Assembly (NCBI GenBank): GCA_040255925.1
Contig: JBDZVX010000078.1
Location: 1-12,306, forward strand
Source of the DNA: Nitrolancea sp040255925
GTDB taxonomy: Bacteria > Chloroflexota > Chloroflexia > Thermomicrobiales > Thermomicrobiaceae
Direction of reading: 5' to 3'
Length of the DNA: 12,306 bases
In this document: positions 7,035 to 12,306 of the stretch, piece after piece
Layout of the letters: each line of letters starts with the position of its first letter
Position numbering within the stretch: position 1 is the first letter of the stretch
Position numbers and translations under genes: made by a program
The notes under the pieces: generated by a model
Database searches by the model: none
What the model was told of the DNA's origin: nothing
What the model saw: only the letters and a program-made list of their open reading frames with translations

Positions 7035-7061
7035 TGTCGAATTCGGTCTCCCTCGAACGAC
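7035..7061 (+). promoter_or_regulatory. Candidate ECF42-dependent promoter of the DGPF gene
   Basis: TGTCGA (7035-7040) is followed after exactly 17 bases by CGAC (7058-7061). This agrees with the motif I recall for Streptomyces venezuelae ECF42 (TGTCGA in the -35 region and CG[A/T]C in the -10 region). It lies in the 148-base gap between the sigma gene and the first DGPF gene, the expected target position, and would start transcription near 7067-7070. The motif is short and other TGTCGA copies occur in the window, so chance is not excluded. Confidence 0.5.
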
Positions 7062-7076
7062 TATCTAGTAAATGCA

Positions 7077-7121
7077 GAGCCAGGGCGCACCTTCCGGTCT
7101 GGGCGTCCGGAAGCCTGGCTC
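7077..7121 (+). promoter_or_regulatory. Strong bulged hairpin in the DGPF gene 5' leader
   Basis: Two stacked perfect stems, GAGCCAGG/CCTGGCTC (7077-7084 with 7114-7121) and CTTCCGG/CCGGAAG (7091-7097 with 7107-7113), are separated by a one-sided 6-base bulge (GCGCAC) and capped by a 9-base loop. The hairpin ends nine bases before the AAGGAG ribosome site (7131-7136). No T run follows, so it is not a standard terminator. A leader control element, an mRNA stabiliser or the 3' end of the sigma transcript are possible. Confidence 0.55.
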
Positions 7122-7144
7122 CTCATCGAGAAGGAGATTTGACG

Positions 7145-7579
7145 ATGCGGTTCATGATCCTGCTCAAGGCCAACGAGGACACCGAGGCGGGCGTTCTCCC
7201 CAGCGAGGAGCTCCTAACCGAAATGGGGAAATTCAACGAAGAACTGGTCAACGCGGGCGTGATGCTCGCGGGCGAGGGGCTCCATCCGAGTTCAAGGGGT
7301 GCGCGTGTGAAATTTTCGGAAGGGAAGACGACCGTGATCGACGGGCCCTTCACCGAGACGAAGGAACTGCTCGCTGGATTTTGGATCTGGCAGGTGGACT
7401 CATTGGAAGAGGCGATCGAGTGGGTCAAGCGGATTCCCAATCCTCGTGGCGAAGGCGCCGAGGAGGCTGAGATCGAGATTCGCCAGGTGTTCGAGGCCGA
7501 GGACTTCGGTGCCGAGTTCCCTCCCGAGCTCCGGGAGCAAGAGGAGCGCTTACGCGCGCAGATTACCGCGAAGGAGTAG
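7145..7579 (+). CDS. DGPF/YciI family protein 1
   Basis: The 144-residue protein is a DGPF-type YciI-like (alpha-beta ferredoxin-like fold) protein. It opens with MRFMILLKANED and carries the name-giving DGPF motif at 66-69 (VIDGPFTETKELLAGFW). SLEEAIEWVKRIPNP follows at about 84-98, and EIRQVFEAEDFG ends the domain. An acidic, helical extension (EFPPELREQEERLRAQ) goes beyond the usual 115-120 residues. The family is stably linked to ECF42 sigma factors; its biochemical role is not established, though YciI relatives are suspected small-molecule enzymes or ligand binders. The ATG at 7145 has AAGGAG eight bases upstream. It is the probable first target of the adjacent sigma factor. Confidence 0.92.
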   Translation: MRFMILLKANEDTEAGVLPSEELLTEMGKFNEELVNAGVMLAGEGLHPSSRGARVKFSEGKTTVIDGPFTETKELLAGFWIWQVDSLEEAIEWVKRIPNPRGEGAEEAEIEIRQVFEAEDFGAEFPPELREQEERLRAQITAKE

Positions 7580-7615
7580 TCCGGCAGATTGATCCGGCGA
7601 CGCTCGCCGAGGGGC

Positions 7616-7644
7616 TTGACAAACGGCCACAAGCAATAGAAAAT
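7616..7644 (+). promoter_or_regulatory. Candidate housekeeping promoter upstream of the VOC gene
   Basis: A perfect -35 TTGACA (7616-7621) is followed after 17 bases by GAAAAT (7639-7644), four of six -10 consensus bases, within an A-rich stretch unusual for this window. Downstream lie CTGTACGGACAG (7654-7665) and CGGAC/GTCCG (7659-7663 with 7671-7675), inverted repeats suited to an operator near the start site. It would give the VOC gene and possibly the rest of the block an expression route separate from ECF42. Confidence 0.5.
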
Positions 7645-7715
7645 CTGTTCTACCTGTACGGACAGTGACAGTCCGGCAACGAGCGTCGGGAAGGTCAAAG
7701 AGAAAGGGAACGAGA

Positions 7716-8063
7716 ATGGGGCAACCAGTTATCCATTGGGAGGTCACCGGGAAAAACGGGGCAGAACTTCAGGAGTTCTACGCCCGGTTGTTTGACTGGC
7801 AGATCAATGCTGACAACGCATACCAGTATGGCTTGGTGAATACGCAGAGCGATCAGGGGATCAATGGCGGCATCGCGACCGCGAACGAGCCGCACAGCGG
7901 TGTCACCATCTACGTCCAGGTCGCGGATCTCCAGGCCACGTTGGATAAGGTGGAGAGCTTGGAGGGCAAGACCCTCATGCCGCCGATGGAGATCCCTGGA
8001 GCGGTCACCATGGCCCTGTTCAGCGACCCCGACGGCAACGTGACGGGTCTGATCAAGGGCTAG
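7716..8063 (+). CDS. VOC superfamily (glyoxalase/bleomycin-resistance fold) protein
   Basis: The 115-residue protein is a single VOC domain. PVIHWEVTGKNG (4-15) opens the fold, with H8 as a possible metal ligand, and LQEFYARLFDWQ (18-29) is the signature helix. VTIYVQVADLQATLDKVESLEGK is the second-module strand-helix, and FSDPDGNVTGL (102-112) is the closing motif. Members work as dimers and cover lyases, dioxygenases and antibiotic binders, so the substrate cannot be named. The usual closing Glu ligand is not present after DPDGN, which suggests weak or no metal chemistry. The ATG at 7716 follows an AAGGGA site (7704-7709). The gene has its own candidate promoter and precedes the propeller gene by 110 bases. 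Confidence 0.9.
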   Translation: MGQPVIHWEVTGKNGAELQEFYARLFDWQINADNAYQYGLVNTQSDQGINGGIATANEPHSGVTIYVQVADLQATLDKVESLEGKTLMPPMEIPGAVTMALFSDPDGNVTGLIKG

Positions 8064-8116
8064 CAAGGCTGGCTAACGAACGAATCCGTCAACACCGTGA
8101 CACGATGAGCACGTGA

Positions 8117-8140
8117 GGCGGCGAGCACCCGCTTGCCGCC
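8117..8140 (+). promoter_or_regulatory. 10-bp hairpin before the propeller gene
   Basis: GGCGGCGAGC (8117-8126) and GCTTGCCGCC (8131-8140) pair over ten positions with one G-T, around a 4-base ACCC loop. It lies between the VOC stop and the propeller start, 33 bases before the ATG. No T run follows, so it is more likely an mRNA processing or stabilising element or a partial attenuator than a full terminator. Confidence 0.4.
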
Positions 8141-8173
8141 GCGTATCTTCAGGAACGCGGATAGGAGTAAGGG

Positions 8174-9289
8174 ATGAGTGGCGTACGGGTACTGGTTGGA
8201 ACGCGAAAGGGCGCGTTTATTCTGACCTCGGACGAACAGCGACAAGAATGGGACGTGAGCGGTCCCCATTTCGCGGGTTGGGAAATTTACCACGTCAAGG
8301 GATCGCCCGCGGACCCGAACCGGTTGTATGCGTCGCAGTCGAGCGGCTGGTTCGGGCAGCTTATCCAGCGCTCCGATGACGGTGGCAAGACCTGGGAGCC
8401 GGCTGGGAACGAGTTCGTCTACGACGGGATTCCTGGCACGCACCAGTGGTACGACGGCACCCAGCACCCCTGGGAGTTCGCGCGAATCTGGCATCTCGAA
8501 CCATCGCTGACCGATCCGGATGTCGTCTACGCTGGTGCGGAAGATGCCGCTCTGTTCCGCACCGTGGATGGGGGCAAGACGTGGCATGAACTCTCCGGAC
8601 TGCGCCTCCACGGCTCAGGGCCACGGTGGCAGCCGGGTGGCGGTGGGATGGGCCTGCACACGATTCTGCTTGATTCGAGCAATCCCGAGCGGATCTTCAT
8701 CGCCATCTCGGCCGCAGGTGTCTTCCGGACAGACGATGGGGGCCAAGGCTGGCGGCCGGCTAACCGCGGCTTGCGGTCGGAATACATCCCCGACCCGAAC
8801 GCCGATATCGGCCATTGCGTCCATCGTATCGCGATGCACCCGTCTCGCCCGGACGTGCTCTTCATGCAGAAGCATTGGGACGTCATGCGTAGCGACGACG
8901 CCGGCGATTCGTGGTACGAGATCAGTGGAAATCTACCGACCGACTTCGGGTTCCCGATTCAGGTGCATGCGCACGAGCCGGATACTATCTATGTCATCCC
9001 GATCAAGAGCGACTCCGAGCATTTCCCGCCCGATGGGAAGCTGCGCGTGTACCGAAGCCGGACGGGCGGAAACGACTGGGAAGCGCTTACGAATGGACTG
9101 CCGCAGAGCAACTGCTACGTGAACGTGTTGCGCGATGCATTGGCCGTTGACTCGCTCGATTCTTGCGGTGTGTACTTCGGCACCACAGGAGGGCAGGTCT
9201 ACGCATCCGCTGATTCCGGTGACACGTGGGCACCGATCGTCCGGGATCTGCCGGCCGTGCTGTCCGTCGAAGTGCAGACGCTGCCATGA
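8174..9289 (+). CDS. Cytosolic BNR/Asp-box beta-propeller protein (sialidase-like fold)
   Basis: The 371-residue protein carries six Asp-box (S/T-x-D-x-G-x-x-W type) repeats: SDDGGKTW (67-74), TVDGGKTW (130-137), TDDGGQGW (186-193), SDDAGDSW (240-247), SRTGGNDW (295-302, degenerate) and SADSGDTW (345-352). Each follows a YAS/FRT/YRS-like strand, as expected for a 6- or 7-bladed propeller. Automatic labels often say exo-alpha-sialidase, but there is no signal peptide and I cannot see the sialidase arginine triad, so an intracellular scaffold or an unknown hydrolase is more likely. The start ATG has AGGAG (8163-8167) six bases upstream. The stop overlaps the next gene's start by ATGA, so it is translationally coupled to the Gly-Gly protein, probably a functional partner. 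Confidence 0.88.
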   Translation: MSGVRVLVGTRKGAFILTSDEQRQEWDVSGPHFAGWEIYHVKGSPADPNRLYASQSSGWFGQLIQRSDDGGKTWEPAGNEFVYDGIPGTHQWYDGTQHPWEFARIWHLEPSLTDPDVVYAGAEDAALFRTVDGGKTWHELSGLRLHGSGPRWQPGGGGMGLHTILLDSSNPERIFIAISAAGVFRTDDGGQGWRPANRGLRSEYIPDPNADIGHCVHRIAMHPSRPDVLFMQKHWDVMRSDDAGDSWYEISGNLPTDFGFPIQVHAHEPDTIYVIPIKSDSEHFPPDGKLRVYRSRTGGNDWEALTNGLPQSNCYVNVLRDALAVDSLDSCGVYFGTTGGQVYASADSGDTWAPIVRDLPAVLSVEVQTLP

Positions 9290-9582
9290 TCCGCGTCGTA
9301 CTGCCGGCACATCTCCGGCGTCTGGCCCGCGTTGGCGGCGAGGTGGAGCTCGAAGTCGAGGACCCGGTTACCCAGCGCTCGGTGCTCGACGCCCTCGAGG
9401 CCCGCTATCCGGTGCTGCGAGGGACGATCCGGGACCACGTCACCCAGGAGCGCCGTGCGTTCTTGCGGTTCTTCGCCTGCGAGCAGGACCTGTCCCATGA
9501 GCCTCCAGATGCCCCATTGCCTGACGCGGTCGTACAGGGGAAGGAACCCTTCCTCGTTATTGGGGCCATCGCCGGAGGATAG
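9286..9582 (+). CDS. MoaD/ThiS-family ubiquitin-like protein ending in Gly-Gly
   Basis: The 98-residue protein has a beta-grasp outline. It starts with IRVVLPAHLRRLA, and a strand with VELEVEDPVTQRSVLDALEARYP (20-42) is the MoaD/ThiS helix region. It closes with PFLVIGAIAGG, where the C-terminal Gly-Gly is the site adenylated and thiocarboxylated in MoaD, ThiS and relatives. This points to a sulfur carrier or a protein modifier needing an E1-like (MoeB/ThiF) enzyme, and none is in the window. The start is the ATG inside ATGA at the propeller stop; a longer reading to 9226 would lie inside that gene. It differs from a molybdopterin MoaD in context, as no moaA, moaE or moeA is nearby. The next gene follows after 23 bases. 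Confidence 0.9.
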   Translation: MIRVVLPAHLRRLARVGGEVELEVEDPVTQRSVLDALEARYPVLRGTIRDHVTQERRAFLRFFACEQDLSHEPPDAPLPDAVVQGKEPFLVIGAIAGG

Positions 9583-9605
9583 CTGCTGAGGATGGAGGCG
9601 AACTC

Positions 9606-9962
9606 GTGAGATACATACTGCTGGTTTACGGAGAAGAGCAGGCTCTGGACGAAAACGAGCGGGAGGAGTGTTACGAGGAGTCGACGCGACTCGTGCACCA
9701 GCTCGATGCGGCCGGTCAGTATCTCGCCGCCGCTCCGCTGCACCCGACGTCGACTGCGACCAGCGTCCGGGTTCGCGAGGGTAAACGGCTCGTGACCGAC
9801 GGCCCATTTGCTGAGACGCGCGAACAGCTGGGCGGTTACTACCTGATCGATACGAACGATCTCGATGAGGCGATCGCCATCGCCGCGCGGATTCCACTGG
9901 CACGAACGGGAACCATCGAAATCCGGCCGGTCATCGAGCTTTCGGGCCTTCCAGCGGAGTAG
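9606..9962 (+). CDS. DGPF/YciI family protein 2
   Basis: The 118-residue protein is a second, standard-length DGPF protein. MRYILLVYGEEQALDE opens the domain and LVTDGPFAETREQLGGYYLID (about 62-82) carries DGPF at 65-68. DLDEAIAIAARIP and GTIEIRPVIEL close it. It is clearly divergent from DGPF protein 1 and lacks that protein's acidic extension, so the two are not a recent tandem copy. The start is GTG (9606) with a strong GGAGG site (9594-9598) seven bases upstream. It lies 23 bases after the Gly-Gly protein and 43 bases before the AHSA1 gene, consistent with one operon. Confidence 0.93.
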   Translation: MRYILLVYGEEQALDENEREECYEESTRLVHQLDAAGQYLAAAPLHPTSTATSVRVREGKRLVTDGPFAETREQLGGYYLIDTNDLDEAIAIAARIPLARTGTIEIRPVIELSGLPAE

Positions 9963-10005
9963 CAGTCGCCTACGGCGAGTGCATTGGGATGAAGGAGACG
10001 GTACG

Positions 10006-10497
10006 ATGACAACAAATACCTTCATCGCGGAACCAGGGAAACAAGAGACCGTCATGACGCGGGTTTTCGACGCTCCGCGAGAGCTCGTGTTCGACACATA
10101 CACGGATCCAAATCGTATCCCGCTATGGTGGGGGCCGAAAATCCTTACGACGACGGTTGACCAGATGGACGTGAGGCCGGGCGGTATATGGCGATTCATC
10201 CAGCACGATCCGGACGGAAATGAGTATGGGTTCCACGGCGTGTATCACGCGGTCGAGCCGCCCGAACGCTTCGTCTACACCTTTGAGTTCGAAGGCATGC
10301 CGGGTCATGTATTGCTTGAAACCGTGACGTTCGACCAGCAGGATGGCAGGACGAAAATGACGGTCCGATCCGTCTTTCAGACGGTTGAGGATCGTGACGG
10401 TATGCTCGCGTCGATGATGGATGCCGGGGCAGACGATATCTGGGATCGTTTCGCCGAGCTCCTGCGAGCGATTCAGGAAGGTCAGCAAGAGAGCTAA
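10006..10497 (+). CDS. AHSA1/SRPBCC (START-like fold) family protein
   Basis: The 163-residue protein has the AHSA1-like SRPBCC signature. TRVFDAPRELVFDTYTDP (18-35) is the first strand and helix, and IPLWWGPK (38-45) is the WWGP motif. MDVRPGGIWRF and GVYHAVEPPERFVYTF are central strands, and a long C-terminal helix (DDIWDRFAELLRAIQ) closes the ligand cavity. The fold binds hydrophobic small molecules or acts as a chaperone co-factor. AHSA1-like genes are frequent companions of DGPF and ECF42 genes, so a shared substrate is plausible, but the substrate is unknown. The ATG at 10006 has AAGGAG (9992-9997) eight bases upstream. A terminator lies 104 bases after its stop, marking the end of the block. 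Confidence 0.92.
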   Translation: MTTNTFIAEPGKQETVMTRVFDAPRELVFDTYTDPNRIPLWWGPKILTTTVDQMDVRPGGIWRFIQHDPDGNEYGFHGVYHAVEPPERFVYTFEFEGMPGHVLLETVTFDQQDGRTKMTVRSVFQTVEDRDGMLASMMDAGADDIWDRFAELLRAIQEGQQES

Positions 10498-10600
10498 GAC
10501 GTTGAGTGCTTCAGGGAAAATGGCCGACGCCATCACGATCGCGGGGTGATCCTCACCGGATAGCGTCGCAAGACGGCGTTGGTCATCGATGCCCGTCAAC

Positions 10601-10633
10601 AACGCCCATTCCTCTAGGGGAGTGGGCGTTTTC
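10601..10633 (+). terminator. Intrinsic terminator closing the sigma-factor block
   Basis: A 12-bp stem, AACGCCCATTCC (10601-10612) with GGAGTGGGCGTT (10619-10630, one T-G pair), has a 6-base loop and is followed directly by TTTTC (10629-10633). This is the strongest terminator in the window. On the other strand the T run is interrupted, so it mainly serves the plus-strand genes ending at 10497. Confidence 0.8.
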
Positions 10634-10756
10634 ATTGTCCGGCCTGTCGGTGCTGAACTCGCCGGTCTTTGAGCCGGTAGGTTTTCATTGCCTGTCTATG
10701 CTGCAGCCCTACTCGATCCGCACCCACGCGCGGAACTGCTTCACTCCCTCACCCTC

Positions 10757-10785
10757 TTGCGCGTACTTCCGTTGCCCCGTATCCT
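10757..10785 (+). promoter_or_regulatory. Weak candidate promoter of the CapA gene
   Basis: TTGCGC (10757-10762) and TATCCT (10780-10785) are 17 bases apart, giving a start site about 20 bases before the CapA ATG. The spacing is ideal but the hexamers match the consensus only in part (three and four of six). Confidence 0.3.
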
Positions 10786-10811
10786 GTCCGTACACATAGC
10801 GAGGGGGTCTG

Positions 10812-12306
10812 ATGCCCGATTCGAGGCTCACCAGACGAGCATTTGTCTTGACCGCGCTGTCGTCGATGGCCGGGGTGATCACTACCTTCGGCGCGGGTTC
10901 GCGGACACGTCCTCCTGTTGTGGAACGGTCGCCCACGTCGGTAGCGGCCGGAAAGAGTTCGTCTCCAGTGCCGGTCATTCCACTGCTTGGAGAAGCCGGT
11001 ATCTGGGTTGAGCCGAATCTCTCTCCACGGCTCCAGTCCATCGCGGACCGTCTAATTGCACGGCTCCAGAAGCAGGCAGAAAGCTCCGGGCTTCGTCTCA
11101 CTCCCTCGCCGGATCACGAATCGGCGATTCTCCGGCTGACTACACACCCCACTCCACCCGCTACGACTGTCCGGTTGGGCAGCGAGCCGCTGGCGCTGTT
11201 AACCTCGCCGCGATTGCCGGTGCGGTCTCTCACGCTGGACGAAGCCAAGGCGGTATTGAGTGGGCAGGTAACGGACTGGTCCGACGTTGGCTCACCAACG
11301 CCGGTCAAGCTGGAAATCGTTCAACGTGCCGCCGGTCCAAATACGCCGAACACGAGCCCGGCGCTTTCGGTCGCGTCGTACGATGAGCTGGTTGGGTTGT
11401 TCCCAGCTCATCCGGGCGTGGTGAGCCTCGCAAGCGCCTCCGAGCTTGACTTCCGGGCCAACAGCCTGATCGTCGATGATTTCGATCCCGCCCGCGATCC
11501 CAACCCGGGCGATGCCTACCCGTTTTGGCGGGATCTCGTCCTTGAATTCGGAGATCGGGTCCCGACCGGCCTTGCGGAACGGGTACGTGATCTAGCCATC
11601 CAGTTGGAAAGCGAACCGGCGCCGGATCAGTCATTCACCGTCACGATGGTCGGCGATATCATCCTCGGCCGGACGGTTCACACGATCATGACCCGGCTGA
11701 ACGACTATGCGGCGCCGTTCCGGCTCGTCGCGGATGAGCTGGCCAAGGCGGATCTCACCATCGGCAACCTTGAGTGCTCGCTCTCGGATGCGATCCCCCC
11801 GCCGGACGATCCTTTTACGTTCCAGTTCATGACTTTCACGACGGGTGTGCAGGGGCTACGGCTGGCCGGAATCGATGGAGTCTCCCAGGCGAACAACCAC
11901 AGCATGAATTTTGGGGCCAGCGGGATGCGGGATACGCTCGCCGCGCTTGATGCGGCTGGTGTCCGCCATTTCGGCATTGGAGAAACGCTCGATCAGGCGT
12001 GCGAACCGGCCATCTTCGATGTCCGTGGGACACGGGTCGCGTTCTTCGGCTACGATGGTATTACCGGCGATACCAATGGCGCGACCGGTGACTCGGCCGG
12101 TACCGCGCCGCTTACGGCCGAACGGCTCTCCCAGGATATCGCGGTGGCCACGAAGCGGGCAGATGTCGTCATCCCGTTCATTCATTGGGGTGTGGAATAC
12201 ACGCTGACGCCGACCGGCGAGCAATGTTCCCTCGCGCGCCGGGCGATCGATGCTGGCGCGACGATGGTCGTTGGCTCCCATCCGCACTGGGTGCAAGGGA
12301 TCGAGG
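10812..12306 (+). CDS. Tat-exported PBP-like/CapA (PGA_cap) fusion protein, 3'-truncated by window
   Basis: The frame is open to the last base and gives 498 codons with no stop. The N-terminus has a twin-arginine motif (TRRAFVL, R8-R9) and a hydrophobic stretch (11-28), suggesting Tat export. Residues about 120-170 resemble PstS-type phosphate-binding proteins, with EPLALLTSPRLPVRSLTLDE then AVLSGQVTDWSDVG. From about 275 the CapA/PGA_cap metallophosphatase-like domain shows GDIILGR (281-287), GNLECSLS (318-325), QANNHSMNFG (359-368), FIHWGVEY (456-463) and GSHPHWVQG (488-496). CapA relatives act in poly-gamma-glutamate capsule synthesis or cell-envelope hydrolysis, but no pgs or cap genes are nearby. 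The ATG follows a GAGGGGG site (10801-10807). Confidence 0.9.
   Translation, partial: MPDSRLTRRAFVLTALSSMAGVITTFGAGSRTRPPVVERSPTSVAAGKSSSPVPVIPLLGEAGIWVEPNLSPRLQSIADRLIARLQKQAESSGLRLTPSPDHESAILRLTTHPTPPATTVRLGSEPLALLTSPRLPVRSLTLDEAKAVLSGQVTDWSDVGSPTPVKLEIVQRAAGPNTPNTSPALSVASYDELVGLFPAHPGVVSLASASELDFRANSLIVDDFDPARDPNPGDAYPFWRDLVLEFGDRVPTGLAERVRDLAIQLESEPAPDQSFTVTMVGDIILGRTVHTIMTRLNDYAAPFRLVADELAKADLTIGNLECSLSDAIPPPDDPFTFQFMTFTTGVQGLRLAGIDGVSQANNHSMNFGASGMRDTLAALDAAGVRHFGIGETLDQACEPAIFDVRGTRVAFFGYDGITGDTNGATGDSAGTAPLTAERLSQDIAVATKRADVVIPFIHWGVEYTLTPTGEQCSLARRAIDAGATMVVGSHPHWVQGIE

Larger units (their letters stand above)
10498..10811. other. Intergenic region between AHSA1 and CapA genes
   Basis: The 314 bases hold the terminator at 10601-10633 and the upstream region of the CapA gene. 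ORFs crossing it on both strands look like shadows or composition artefacts. Apart from a weak candidate promoter at 10757-10785, I see no further gene or RNA. Confidence 0.5.

Noticed and set aside
1..12306. CRISPR array, insertion sequence, rRNA, prophage or defence system
   Set aside because: No regularly spaced repeats, transposase or integrase motifs, rRNA segments or defence-protein signatures were seen.

Overview
The window is a GC-rich bacterial chromosome segment with densely packed genes on both strands and short intergenic gaps. Gene content and protein style (GH77 MalQ, a long endonuclease III, ECF42 sigma factor with DGPF proteins, a Tat-exported CapA protein) fit a Thermomicrobia-like member of the Chloroflexota. 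An actinobacterium-like lineage is possible. No 16S rRNA or other phylogenetic marker is present, so this is an inference from style only.

Layout. (1) 1-139 holds a GC-rich hairpin repeat of the REP/MITE kind. (2) 140-2287, minus strand, is a three-gene overlapping operon: endonuclease III (nth), histidine phosphatase, RNase Z-like metallo-beta-lactamase (MBL) hydrolase. (3) 2414-3880, plus strand, is 4-alpha-glucanotransferase (malQ), convergent with a DUF983 zinc-ribbon membrane protein (3902-4345, minus). (4) 4346-4663 is a divergent intergenic region with a long bulged inverted repeat and a doubtful 42-codon ORF; an UlaG/UPF0173-like MBL hydrolase follows (4664-5320). (5) 5743-10497, plus strand, is a block of seven co-directional genes: ECF42-type sigma factor, DGPF/YciI protein 1, VOC/glyoxalase-fold protein, cytosolic BNR beta-propeller, MoaD/ThiS-like protein ending in Gly-Gly, DGPF/YciI protein 2, AHSA1/SRPBCC protein. 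A strong intrinsic terminator (10601-10633) closes the block. (6) 10812-12306 is the 5' part of a Tat-exported protein with a PstS/PBP-like N-terminal region fused to a CapA (PGA_cap) metallophosphatase-like domain. It runs off the window.

The most interesting part is the sigma-factor block. ECF42 sigma factors are known to be linked with DGPF proteins and to carry a TPR-like C-terminal extension instead of depending on a classical anti-sigma factor. Here the sigma gene is followed by a TGTCGA-N17-CGAC motif that resembles the reported ECF42 promoter. A strong bulged hairpin lies in the predicted 5' leader of the first DGPF gene. Downstream, a cytosolic Asp-box propeller overlaps a ubiquitin-like Gly-Gly protein by ATGA, and a second DGPF protein and an AHSA1-type protein follow. 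I read the block as a stress- or small-molecule-responsive module of unknown substrate; its biochemistry cannot be deduced from the sequence.
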